A DNA stretch of 16,042 nucleotides from Phlegmacium glaucopus (GCA_015039465.1 MU130084.1:135900-151941), one strand, 5' to 3'. Positions 1-9,703 are shown, numbered from the stretch's first letter. Translations and numbers: made by a program. Notes: generated by a model from the letters alone, not told the origin.

Positions 1-430
1 GGTTCATCGTATGTGTGGGTGTCGTCGTACGCGTCGTGTGTTGTTTGTCGTCCATTATGGTTGTTATTCATCGTATACGACCTGTTATAGCATGTCAGTA
101 ACTGATTAAAATAGAATAAAAAAAAAATACCCCCCGAGTGGGGGGGTTACCGTTGCTACGTGTCGTCGTCATCAGCGTTGTACTGCGGTCGTTCTTGTTT
201 CGTTGTACACGTTGTACAGGGTCGTTGTGTCGTTGTACACGTCGTATGTCATTGTTGTTTCGTTGGACACGTCGTACGTCGTCGTGGTACGCGTCGTTCA
301 TGTTGTTTGTGTCCGTTATCGTCGTCGTGCATCGTACATAGCCTATTGTAATGTGTTAGTAGTGAATTAATGTAGAAGAAAATAAAAAAATACCCCCCTC
401 ACCAGGGGGAGTTACCGTTGTTACATGAAA
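1..430. repeat. Imperfect tandem repeat, about 263-bp period, with hairpin
   Basis: Two degenerate copies of one unit follow each other. Each runs from GTCGT/GTTGT-rich sequence through an A-rich tract to a C-run, a short loop, a G-run and then TTACCGTTG. The C-run/loop/G-run is at 130-146 in the first copy and 393-409 in the second, giving a 263-bp offset. The loops differ (gagt versus tcacca) while the stem is kept. Short open frames here are by-products of GTC/GTT repetition and carry no protein features. A satellite or subtelomeric-type repeat, or the end of a larger array cut by the window edge, would fit. Confidence 0.7.
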
Positions 431-1180
431 GTTGTCGTTGTCGTCGTGCTGCCGTCGTTGTTGTGTTGCAGCCGTCGTTCATTGTTGCTATTGTTGCTGT
501 TGTTGTGTAGTGGGGCATTAGTACATAGTAAAAGTCGATACAAATTGACTTACCTTTTATGACCACAGACGATGCATAGCAAAAAAAAATTACTCACATG
601 GATGGCAGAAACAGTGATGAGGTTGCGGTTCAAAAGAAAAGTTAGGAAACAAACATGCATTATGGTTTGTTTGGATTTGTCGGAGTTTGAATGAACTTCG
701 CACAAAATTGTTGATTCCCGTGATCCAAATCTGCTTTGATTGTGTGCTCAATTTCAACCCCTTTTGAATATAAATTAATCCAGCCATCACTAAATAGTAA
801 TAGCTATCAATGATTAAATAAGAGTAAAGTAATGGAGCCAGAAATATACTTTGCTCTACTGAATTAGAAGGGTGAACAATTGGGTCTATCATTGTCTATG
901 AGATAAATGAGCAAGGGTACCGGGACTATGGACTACTATGGACAAGTGAGAGAAGGGTACCAAGACTATGGAAAAATAGGCAAAGGGTACAGGGTACTAC
1001 TTGGAGCAATGCAAGCTACCAACTTTCCACAATAACTACTGAAGCTATCTAGCCCATCAGCAAACTACAGAACTTTATTTTTTTTCCTGATGTGCCGACT
1101 TCGAAATCGAATGACTGAAGGATTAAGATTAATGGAAGCAACTTCATACCTGGCAAGGTATATCTTCCGTTCCTAGCCTC
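431..1180. other. Non-coding stretch with short direct repeats
   Basis: The first part (431-510) is a degenerate GTT/GTC trinucleotide tract. From 520 the sequence is AT-rich. Around 903-995 a short phrase (aagggtacc..gactatgga) recurs two to three times imperfectly. A 100-codon minus-strand open frame (590-892) has no recognisable domain and lies in AT-rich DNA, so I do not call it a gene. I see no RNA gene or clear regulatory site. Confidence 0.4.
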
Positions 1181-1181
1181 C

Positions 1182-1915
1182 CTATTCCTTCCTTACTATC
1201 CTTGCGTATAGAATATCGAAGTAATGTGGATTATCGTTGAAGATCTTGACCTTTTCACAGAACTCTCCGATGAGAACCATGTAGAAACAGAGAAACAACC
1301 CCATGAGACCTTGGTCCGTGGTAGCGTTATCCCCGTGTTGTTGCTCAGCGTAACCATCGTCGCCGGCAAGGACACCCGAATTCGCGACCAACTTCGTCAT
1401 GTCAAAATCTGGAACAACGTTATCAATCAATTCCGAGAACTACCCCAGACTCTACCACAGTTCGACAACTCGATGAATTTAGCCGCCAGAGATAAGCAAC
1501 AAGGTTCTCGTCTACAAGGCAATTCGAGAAATCTCTTCATTCCTATTTTAAACCCTAATGTTATTGATTGACGTAGGCATTTGAGCTATATGTCGTGTTG
1601 GATCATTCAACCTCTCGCATGCAAGTATTACCTCCCCAGAAGCTCTATCCGCCCTTCCAAATCTCCATAAGACAAACCCCGCCCTTTTCAAAGAGCTCTC
1701 GCGTGATTCGTCCGCCTCCAATGACGTTGAAGGGACGATATATAGGGGAGCCAACGTTTTCGGAACTTGTTGAGGGCGAGTATTATGTTAGAGAGAAACT
1801 CAATACATTCATCATGCGTACGGAGAACAACCTCGAGTGTGACCTAGAGCTAAACAAGCAGCGAGAACCATCGAGACCTGAATCTAGAAGCGGTGAGATT
1901 GTCAGATCCTAGACC
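1182..1915. other. Unresolved short ORFs on both strands
   Basis: Overlapping open frames of 68-115 codons occur on both strands. On minus, 1182-1430 contains a hydrophobic stretch (GLMGLFLCFYMVLIGEF) that could be a membrane segment, and 1548-1754 reads as mixed amphipathic sequence without an ATG start. On plus, 1224-1571 and 1595-1912 are open. None matches a family I know, and splice sites joining them could not be established. The GC content is higher than in the flanks, so a gene or remnant is possible, but strand and structure remain undecided. Confidence 0.25.
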
Positions 1916-2543
1916 AGAGGAGATGATAGAATATTTACAAGAGAGGTAACTTGTGCTAAGTTAAGTTATCTCAGATACTTTTGTGAGGAGGGATTCTCCC
2001 TACCTCGAATTATTACTCTTTTCATAATTTCAAATTCATTATATCACATACGGAATTTCGCACCGCGTTACATTTTCCAAATTCGTATGTTTCCTATTTT
2101 ATCAATTTCAAATTCATTCCCCTTTTGGAAATTACTCCGAAATTACACAGTCCATTCTTACATACAAATTTGTTACCTCTCCGTTTTTATTCTCGGATCT
2201 TAGATTCCCATATATCCATTTTCAAAACACAGTACTACAAACTAAAGGTATAAAAAGCTGTAGTTATATTGTAGTATAAAAAAAAAAGAACAAACAACAA
2301 TATATAACAGAACAACTGAGGCACTCAAAAACATAACATAGAAAAACTTAAAAGACATGAAGAAATAAAACAAATCAACAAATTCGGAACATTAAAGTTG
2401 ACGGAGTCAACTTTCCCCCCTATACTCGCACACACACGGAAACTATTCCTCACACTTTTACCATCCAGGTATGTCTCACTCCCACCGTCGGACCTGTATA
2501 TACCTCTTGAATATCAATGATTGGCTTTGTAGTTTGTCAGATG
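1916..2543. other. AT-rich intergenic stretch, no gene seen
   Basis: This is AT-rich and full of stops. The phrase atttcaaattcatt occurs twice (about 2025 and 2104). A perfect 8-bp inverted repeat with a 3-bp centre is at 2395-2413 and is listed separately. No open reading frame with protein character was found. Confidence 0.5.
2395..2413. repeat. Short perfect palindrome
   Basis: The sequence aagttgac-gga-gtcaactt is an exact inverted repeat with 8-bp arms and a 3-bp spacer. The TTGAC/GTCAA half-sites could be a protein-binding site, but no convincing gene start is adjacent. Confidence 0.5.
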
Positions 2544-2711
2544 TCAAGATGGTACACCTTGGTACTTTTTCTGGGTCATCTTTGCATCATCTTTAATAGC
2601 ACAATTATATTGGCAATGAAAGTCATCAACTTGAGAATGGAAGAATAATGCTCTCTTAATTGACTGTGGACATCTACTGAGAGTTGATTTAGCTATAGCT
2701 GTCACCTCCAT
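2544..2711 (-). other. Small ORF of unknown status, 55 codons
   Basis: An ATG-initiated minus-strand frame (ATG at 2709-2711, TGA at 2544-2546) encodes 55 mostly polar residues with three cysteines. It lies just 3' of the truncated NLR fragment and could be a remnant 3' exon of it or chance. No family is recognised. Confidence 0.15.
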
Positions 2712-2748
2712 CCTGCTAATACCACTAAGTGTCCCCTTTTTCCCTACA

Positions 2749-3558
2749 TCACATGGCAGCTGTAATATCTCTCTTGTTCAGCCTTAGATTGTTTCTGTGC
2801 ATGTATGAAGCTATTACATCTCTATAGAAGGCTTAGTATTAAATTTAAATATATGGGACAAATAAACAGACCAAGATATAAGCTTCTATTGCTGCAACAG
2901 TTGCTCTGTGACCTTCAAGCAGATCATCTTGGAAAATAGAAGGAAGTTCATTATTTTGTAAGAGCACTGCAAGGCTCATTGGTGGAGATGCTTTGTGAAG
3001 GCAGTCTAGAAGGCATGAAAAAACACATGCTAAACCTTGTTCTGGTGTAATGAATTTGAGTGGTCCTTGTGAATTTTGTGATGCAGTATTGGAATAATCC
3101 CTCTGTCTGATTAGGATTAAAGTCAGTTAATAGATATTGAAAGTAAACTGTAAGAGGTAAATGCAAATCATACATAAATGGTCCAAAAAGATATTTGGCA
3201 AATGCCATTGCAAGAGTTGCAAATTTACCATCATCAATGTAAAACCCTTGGGAACGCAAAGGATCACCCAAGAAATTTGATAACATGATGTGATATTTGG
3301 CAAAATATTTTTCTCCCTCAATCCGTGAAAATGGAAAAAGCAAAGGATGATATGCCCTGTGAAACCTTTCAAAACCTTCTTCATCCAAATCAATTGACAG
3401 AATTCCCTTGATAATTGGATAATATTGGAAGAAGTTGGGAAGCATCACAGCAGTCACCATAAGTTCAGCTGGTTTTGAGCAAGTCATCAAAAGAGCCACT
3501 TCAGACTTCAGATACTCATCCCAAGAAAACAGATGATGAGAATACAAATCTTTTCCAG
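2749..3558 (-). pseudogene. 5'-truncated NLR (NACHT-STAND) C-terminal fragment
   Basis: The minus-strand frame from about 3558 to 2951 aligns by eye with the intact NLR from its D-S-L-Y-I-H-I-F segment to its H-A-S-V-P-D-F-L-L-D segment. Here these read D-L-Y-S-H-H-L-F and Y-H-I-M-L-S-N-F-L-G-D, followed by R-S-Q-G-F-Y-I-D-D-G. A good intron (gtatga...ctaatcag, about 67 nt, roughly 3173-3107) shifts into a second frame that reads on for about 75 residues (containing P-L-K-F-I-T-P-E-Q-G and L-P-S-I-F-Q-D-D). A last coding-like piece ends with TGA at 2749-2751. The NACHT core and N-terminus are absent, so this is a partial third copy. It is more AT-rich than its homologues, which suggests different age or origin. 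I cannot exclude that it is a 3' part moved next to the neighbouring pseudogene. Confidence 0.55.
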
Positions 3559-3563
3559 AAGGA

Positions 3564-5359
3564 TTATTCTGTGACTAGAATAACATCTGCATGAGTGCAT
3601 AATTTAAAGGCAAAGCAATTACATACATGTTCTTTGAGCCAATCAGATACATAGGAAATATGCATCATAACTATCTCCGATGAATGCCAGGTGGCTAGAA
3701 AACTGTAGAAGTCGAAGTCAGACAAGTCATCCAGTAGTTCAGGTGTCGAAGAAGAGAGTTGACAGTGCGTTATAAATGCTTTAGCACAGGATTTGTGGCT
3801 TGCATCTTCAAATCAGGGTTGTGAGTATGGAACGAGTGTAAGTTGTTGAAAAATGTGACCTTGAAACGCAGAGACATCGGTCTTTGAGAGATACTTTAAG
3901 AAATACCGCGTTATATTTGCGTGTGCATTGCCAGCATCAATGTAGAACCGCCCAGACCGTGATTTATCCAAAAGGAAATCGCCCAATGAAACATGGAAGA
4001 TGTGAATCACCGACGATGATTCCTTCAACATGCCTCCCGATGAAGCATACAAGCTGGAACTCCTATTGGTTCCAGGAGATGGGATGTCCATAATAGAGTG
4101 CAAGTCACTTAGAATGATATAGACGTCTCCATGACGGAGGAAAAAAATGTTTACGAGCAGTTGGGGAGTTATCGTCATCTTGGTCTGCCTCAGCACAAGC
4201 AAACTTAAGATCTCCAACACCCTGTGGATGTTTTGAACTGCTGAGAAGATGTGGATGTAGAGCGCATCCAGTGCGGCGAATGGGGTATCGACCCCAGGGT
4301 TGGAGAGTCCGAAGATGACATCTAGTCGGTCAGTAGGCCAATGATGGGGAGAGTCGAGATATTTCATGACCGTAGAAGCGTAAATGAACTGCCCAGATGA
4401 TTTTTGGACAAGACGAACAAGCTCAGAATCTGAGGGCCATTTGGGAGGAAGGAGGTTGCGTAAAGGATGGTTCTGCCTAATTTCGTCAAATCTTGATTGG
4501 AGAAACAACTTGATATCGTCGTCAGGGCGATAAGAATCATCCAACGCCAGATGTCTCGTCATTGAACATAAGGGGTCCACATAGAAAGCGTCTCGGATCA
4601 TCTGTTCAGGACGACTGGCAATCAGAAACGATATCGGTAGGGGGGTTTGTTAAACGGATTTAGCGAGCACCGATAGGATGTATCGTTGGACTTTTGCTGT
4701 GCCGCATTCATCGAGACCGTCAATGATGATGAGTTTTGGACCTGAACGAAGGGGGATTGCATCCTTCTCATCCAACATGGCGCGGCGTAAAGGGTCAACC
4801 ACTAAACTGCGAATTGAACGAGAAAGAACCAACGGGTCTCGGTCTATGATGTCTTCCACGTATTTTCGAATAGCGGGCATGGACAGACAGAGTTGATATA
4901 CCAGGGTAGGGATGAGACGGGATTCGTCACTGCGACCTGCAGCCGTGCGAGAAAAGAAGAAACTGGCGGCCAGAAGGTTCGCCTCGTAGCATATTTCTGC
5001 GATAGACTGTGCGATGGCAGATTTACCTGCGCCAGAGCCACATGAAGAAGCATAGCTCTTGTAAATCGTTTAGGAGAACGGCGACACGGGTGGAAGGGTG
5101 ACATTTCGGAGGATCATATCTTTTGGATGAATTGTGAAAAGCGCCAGGGGCAATAGAATTAGTGAGTAAGTCCATGCCTAGTGATGTCATGGATTGTAGA
5201 AGGTTCGTGAATACTTAGAGTATTGGACTCGATGTCATGGTGTTCACCTTTTCGCCCCTCGACAGTGAAGTACGAATGAGTGTGGAAGCCTCCTTGGACT
5301 GCATTAAAAGTAGCCCCCGTAACTAAAGAATTGTTGATGGTGTTGGATGGTATCGACAT
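3564..5359 (-). pseudogene. Broken NLR with NACHT domain (STAND NTPase)
   Basis: This is a near full-length relative of the 5600-8330 NLR on the opposite strand. Exon 1 is 5359-5248, then a 70-nt intron (5247-5178), then exon 2 with G-M-D-L-L-T-N and A-P-G-A-F-H-N-S...D-P-P-K-C-H-P-S-T-R. The P-loop (G-S-G-A-G-K-S-A-I-A-Q, about 5037-5005), the Walker B (L-I-I-I-D-G-L-D-E-C) and the sensor-like L-I-A-S-R-P-E are all present. Lesions: between H-P-S-T-R and the P-loop about 7 codons are missing and the frame changes (about 5040-5085). An in-frame TAA (4650-4652) sits between A-K-S-V and Q-T-P-L-P, with homology resuming at once in the same frame. A TGA at 3813-3815 could lie in an intron, since coding resumes with C-A-K-A-F-I-T-H and runs to TAA at 3564-3566. 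Product as it stands: none full-length. Very likely a pseudogene. Confidence 0.85.
5248..5359 (-). other. N-terminal exon with G-[GA]-T-F-N motif (minus NLR)
   Basis: The 112-nt first exon starts at ATG 5359-5357 and includes N-N-S-L-V-T-G-A-T-F-N-A-V-Q-G-G. It ends in phase 1 at a GTGAAC donor (5247). The first exon of the plus-strand NLR has the counterpart N-N-T-L-I-T-G-G-T-F-N-F-V-G-G and also ends in phase 1. The motif is short, N/G/T/F-rich and likely beta-prone. I recall similar N-termini on many Agaricomycete NLRs. An amyloid-type signalling role is only a hypothesis. Confidence 0.65.
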
Positions 5360-5599
5360 GAGCCCGACTTCGCTGCGAAAGCAGACCGGCGCTCAGTGTT
5401 AACTCGTAAAATGGAAGGTTCTTCTAAAGTTGACTGGAGAAGAAATAGGATGGTTTGATTTAGCTATAGGTTTCCGTGTCGAATAACAGTTGCGGATCTG
5501 ATTGCTACACGGTTGATGAGTTTGTAATCGAATCTTAGCCGTCGTTATCAGCTGTCACATGTCACACCTGTAGCTGCACTTTCCTAACTAAAACGAAAC
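5360..5599. promoter_or_regulatory. Shared intergenic region of divergent NLR genes
   Basis: The 240 bp between the two start codons must contain both promoters, so it was probably bidirectional before the minus gene decayed. I see no TATA box at a good distance. The phrase gtcacatgtcac near 5555-5567 contains a CACATG E-box-like core. A CT-rich tract (ctgcactttcctaacta) lies directly before the plus-strand ATG. Confidence 0.45.
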
Positions 5600-8330
5600 A
5601 TGGCGGCAAAATTCAACAATACACTCATCACAGGTGGCACTTTCAATTTCGTAGGAGGCAATGACACCGACAGAGGTGAGTAGACTTTCATTCTTTGAGG
5701 ATGAACATCGAGTTGATGACTTGTTTCTTGCTTCTTTCGAGGTATTGAACGTTTGTTCATGAACGTCTCCCCAGGGGCATTTCATGACTCTGGGGAACGT
5801 TTCGATCCACCAAAATGTCATCCCAACACTCGATTAGCTGTCATACGGGACATCCTTGACTGGCTAGACGATCTAGAGTCACCAGAACTCGTCATGTGGT
5901 TACATGGAGCAGCTGGTGCTGGAAAATCAGCGATCGCGCAGACTATTGCGCAGATGCTCTTTGAACAAGGGCGACTTAGTGGGAGTTTCTTTTTCGCTCG
6001 AGGAAGTACCACTGGACGGGATGATGAAAAAAGATTAGTCCCTACCCTTTCTTATCAACTTGCCAAGTACCTGCCTGAGACACGGGCTCACATTTCTATG
6101 GCAGTTCTTAACGATCCTGCTATTTTCGATCTTTCCCTTCTTCCGCAGGTCGAGAATTTGCTTGTCAACCCTCTCCGGATCGGCTCGAATGCGGTTCCTA
6201 CCTCATCTAATACTTCTCCTCGACTCTTTATCATTGACGGCTTAGATGAATGTCGCGATGCAGATGCTCAGTGTCGCATTTTACGGGTATTCTCAGCCGC
6301 CATGAAGTCCATGCAACATCACCTGCCCCATAAGCTCTTGATCGCCAGTCGATCAGAAATACATCTTCTAGCTGGTTTCAATGAACAAAATACTGCTGCA
6401 GTCTGTCGTCGATTACCGTTAGATAACTCCTATCATCCAGATCATGACATCCGACTATTTCTGCAAGACAAATTTTGCAAGATCAAATGCGAACATCACA
6501 TTCGCGCTTCTCTTGAAAAGTCATGGCCGTCAGAAGAAACTATCTCTTCACTTGTTCGGAAATCATCTGGACAATTTATCTACGCTTCTACGGTTATAAA
6601 ATTTGTTGCATCCACCCGACATCATCCTGCCGAACGCCTAAAAATCATTTTGAGATTAAAAACAGCTGGACGTAACGATCGACCGTTTGCAGCACTAGAT
6701 TCTTTGTACATCCATATATTTCAAAATGTGGAAGACATCGAATTAGTACTCTGTATCCTGCGGATGACGCTTGCTCGATCCTTCGCAGACGTACCACACC
6801 GGAAAGGTAATGGGGAGTTGTATCGATGTTTACTCGGTATAACAGTAGAAGAGCTGGAATTGGCCCTTGGCGATCTTATTTCTGTCATTAGTTTCGACCG
6901 AGCAGCAGGATGGTTCAGGTTTATACATGCTTCGGTCCCCGACTTTCTTTTAGACTCATTTCGGTCTGGAACATTTTATGTGGACCAGCCAAGCGTCAAC
7001 CTTTACAGAGCCAAGTGCTGTGTGAAAGCAATATGCGACAGTGTGTTTCAAAATCCGGTTTCCCTCCTGAAAATCCCCTCTGAATTATGTTGGACAGTTT
7101 ATAGCAACAGATCTTGTGCTGCTTCCTACTTAGCAGCGTGGTTTCATCTGTCCGACAGTATCGGAAGGCTAATGGATCCAGCAAGCAGGGAATCACTTTA
7201 TCAACTACTTTCCTCACTCGATATGCGTCGTGCTATAGACCATCATTTTTCGCACCTAGGGATGTCTCCCGGTCGCCCTTTCATGCATATTGCGCAGGTA
7301 CTTTTGTGGTCTCTGAAAGAGGTAAATTAACTTCAGCTTGATTCCTTAATTGTATGATTAAAAGGAACAATTCTTGGCTTCTCATAGTATCAGACACATC
7401 CCGAAAAGGCAACTTCGCTGTTGAAACTCACCCATCAATTCGATATTTGGCTTCTATCACAACTCCAGTCCGCTTCAATTAACGGCTTTGATAACAGGCT
7501 CGGTATAGACTTGATGGTATTTGCGATGACACAGATTGACGGGGATGATACCTTCCTTGAGCATAGGCTAAACATACTTGGCTTTCTTGAAAATGGCGCT
7601 CGCACGCCATCTACTAATGTGGTGACTGCGTTGGACTTTCCATCAGAGCCAGACAGGGCAGAGCTATTTTTCCCATGGTATATTTGGGATTATGCCCAGC
7701 CCCGCCAATACGCCGAATACTTCAAACTGCTTCGTTGTTTTCTTCATGATCACAGACGTTCAGAGAAGTATTTTATGAGCGGGGCCAGGTATGCCAATGC
7801 TGCTCTTCATTGCGTCAAGTTTGTTTTTGACACAAGGTACGTGTTGATTGCAATTAATATACCCCTGATATCGAATCAAAGAGATTTTCAGACAAAGCGA
7901 TACCAGAGATTGGGACGAACGCCAATGGACTTTTGAACGAGAGACTTTATATCTGGCCATGGAATATGCGACCTTTTTTCTTGGGAAAGCTACGGCGACG
8001 AAACCCCTATTTGAGCTTTTACTTGAAGCTGCAACGATTCCAGAGAGAAACTCTGGAATTTCCAGCGTTATATCTGCCATTGAGATCACTGCACGGTTTC
8101 GACTGAATTCACGAATCGAGATGATATTTTCAATTGGCCAGAGGACATCCGGCGGGGACTCCCTTGGAGCACTAAATCCAGACCCAATATTTGATCGCAT
8201 CTTTCTTTCGAATGACAAAACGATTGCAAAATGGCAAGAGGAGAGTGTTCAAATGGTGGTCACAGCAATATCTGAATACGTATCAACAGTGTGTTTCTTC
8301 TTGTTTAACTGCTGTTGTCCTGGCGTTTAA
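5600..8330 (+). CDS. NLR-type NACHT-domain STAND NTPase, four exons
   Basis: Exons by my model are 5600-5675, 5742-7321, 7388-7836 and 7892-8330, with introns of 66, 66 and 55 nt. All are GT..AG (donors gtgagt, gtaaat, gtacgt) and frames join exactly, giving 847 aa. Residues 6-20 hold the T-G-G-T-F-N motif and 33-56 the V-S-P-G-A-F-H-D...C-H-P-N-T-R linker. The Walker A G-A-A-G-A-G-K-S is at 81-88 (K87). The Walker B L-F-I-I-D-G-L-D-E-C is near 187-196, and sensor-like L-I-A-S-R-S-E near 225-231. A conserved H-A-S-V-P-D-F-L-L-D segment lies near 421-430. These are hallmarks of fungal intracellular NLRs, which switch between ADP- and ATP-bound states to trigger defence or incompatibility reactions. 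The C-terminal ~390 residues show no WD40, ankyrin or TPR repeat by eye, unusual for a sensor end. The last residues are Cys- and Phe-rich (C-F-F-L-F-N-C-C-C-P). The ligand and effector are unknown. The start is chosen from the matching first exon of the divergent copy. Confidence 0.85.
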
Positions 8331-8502
8331 CACCGTCTTTGTCTCCCACAACCCCCTAGACATGCCGGTGCTTTTTCCCATAAACGTAAAGAGCATGCAG
8401 ATCGGATATTGATGATGATTCAAGCTTCCAAGCTCAAGTCAACTCGGATGTGGCATAACCTCTTTCTTACTTGTTAAAGAATTCATCCGCCAGGGTAATC
8501 AC
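8331..8502. other. Short spacer 3' of the NLR
   Basis: No gene is seen. It should hold the 3' UTR and polyadenylation region of the NLR. The next recognisable sequence is the coiled-coil fragment starting at 8503. Confidence 0.4.
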
Positions 8503-8800
8503 CACCCAAACTTAGATTATCATCAGCAAGGGGGAGCGGAAGAGGATAGGAGAAGAGAGGAAGTGGCCCGAAAGAAGGGCGAGGAGAAGCGAGATGAAGA
8601 GGAGCAAAAATCGGAAGAGGCTAGGACAAAGGGAGGAGGATGCCCGAACGAAGGAGGCGGCGGAGAAGCGAGATGAAGAGGAGCGAAAGTTAGAGGAGAA
8701 AGTGAAGAGGAAAGAGAAGCCGCGAAAAGGGAAGAGACTGAGAGGATGGAGGAGGAGACTCAGAAGAAGGAGGTACGCAGGAAGGAGGAGATGATGTCCC
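8503..8800 (+). pseudogene. Decayed fragment of the coiled-coil gene
   Basis: The frame at 8503 reads H-P-N-L-D-Y-H-Q-Q-G, matching H-P-N-F-D-Y-H-Q-Q-G of the coiled-coil gene (codons from 10075). After that it becomes E/K/R-rich coiled-coil sequence. The frame changes near 8640 (…E-E-A-R-T-K-G-G-G breaks, then A-R-T-K-E-A-A-E-K-R-D-E-E-E-R-K resumes) and again near 8720. There is no start and no equivalent of the upstream 120 residues. It corresponds roughly to 10075-10470 of the main gene, so it is a partial duplication disabled by small indels. Confidence 0.7.
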
Positions 8801-9703
8801 AGGGACAAATGGGTCTCGAATTTTTTGGAAAACGATATTCCCCAAACAATTCGAAATCCAAAAAGACCCAACTTCATGCAGTTATCATCCAGTGGGGGTC
8901 TTTATATACCTCAATCATCCTGCCAGTGAAGCTAGATTGAATCAGATATCTGCCATGTGGATGTTTACAATGGCACAATGAAGATTTTCCACAAGTGCTA
9001 ACGTGTACGTATTTTGACCTGATTCTTGTCGAGAAAGGGTTTATCAGTTATCAACCATTGTAGTTGAATGCGGAAAGTAGAGCCCCATAGGTTGAAGTTG
9101 AGCGCTTGAGCCTCGAGGCCGTTGTTAGCGCAGCTATTACATAGCACGGCTGTCAGCACTTCTTTTGTCTGTTCAAAGTATATTTCTGCCAACGAGCCTC
9201 GGCGAAAAGTCGGAAATCTGAACATCAAAGATTGTTCAAGGCAGTCACGGTCGTATCAGCGTCCTTGTAAACATGATGGAAAGGATAATTTTTCATTGCC
9301 AATTTCTCGAGTATATATACTACTGTGCTAGTCCTTGCGCTAACAAAATAGGTAGATAAAGGAAAGCACACGAGATAAAATAATAGCTAATATGTAATAC
9401 GGAAGTAGTACTAATTTGTACACTTGACACTGAGAGTTCCCGAGATCATAGAGCTCAGATCGCGTTTGTTATTCCAACAGTGGCTCGCTACACACCAATG
9501 ACAAGGAAGGGCAGAGCCATCAATGTGTTACAAGTGTAATTTTGACCTTGTACGCGTTTTTTACCCAACATGAGGCATCCACGAGCCTCCAGTGAACTTT
9601 TTCTTAGAGGTTATTAAGCACGCGGCTGCTGACCTGACGACCTAAATCTCTCTTGTATTCCTTCATATACTTCGTCAGCGTCATCTATCTTCCATAATTT
9701 TCA
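8801..9703. other. Intergenic region upstream of the coiled-coil gene
   Basis: Apart from one small minus-strand ORF (8998-9225) no gene is apparent. A palindromic gtatatatac lies at about 9310-9319, too far (about 390 bp) from the next start to be its obvious TATA box. The 50 bp before the ATG at 9704 are T/C-rich (ctatcttccataattttca), as usual for fungal 5' UTRs. Confidence 0.4.
8998..9225 (-). CDS. Small hypothetical ORF, 75 aa
   Basis: The frame starts at ATG 9225 and ends at 8998. It has balanced amino-acid composition, including C-N-S-C-A-N-N-G-L-E and L-Q-W-L-I-T-D-K-P-F-L-D. The C-x2-C pair and mixed composition look more protein-like than neighbouring chance frames, but I recognise no family. 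It may be a small gene, an exon of a larger one, or a remnant. No signal peptide or membrane segment is apparent. Confidence 0.25.
   Translation of the reverse strand: MFRFPTFRRGSLAEIYFEQTKEVLTAVLCNSCANNGLEAQALNFNLWGSTFRIQLQWLITDKPFLDKNQVKIRTR

Noticed and set aside
138..351. Short Val/Arg/Ser/Cys-rich plus frames at the left end
   Set aside because: They come from translating GTC/CGT/TGT repeats inside the 263-bp tandem units and have no domain or splice support.
1..430. CRISPR-like array at the left end
   Set aside because: The units are long, degenerate and contiguous, with no short identical repeats separated by unique spacers, and the genome is eukaryotic.
590..892. A 100-codon minus frame as a real gene
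   Set aside because: It lies in AT-rich sequence, has no recognisable motif, no neighbouring splice support and no promoter signal I could identify.
4844..5104. An 86-codon minus ORF in the broken NLR
   Set aside because: Its frame differs from both the linker frame and the P-loop frame. Only the stretch around M-L-L-H resembles the NLR, a by-product of the local frame change.
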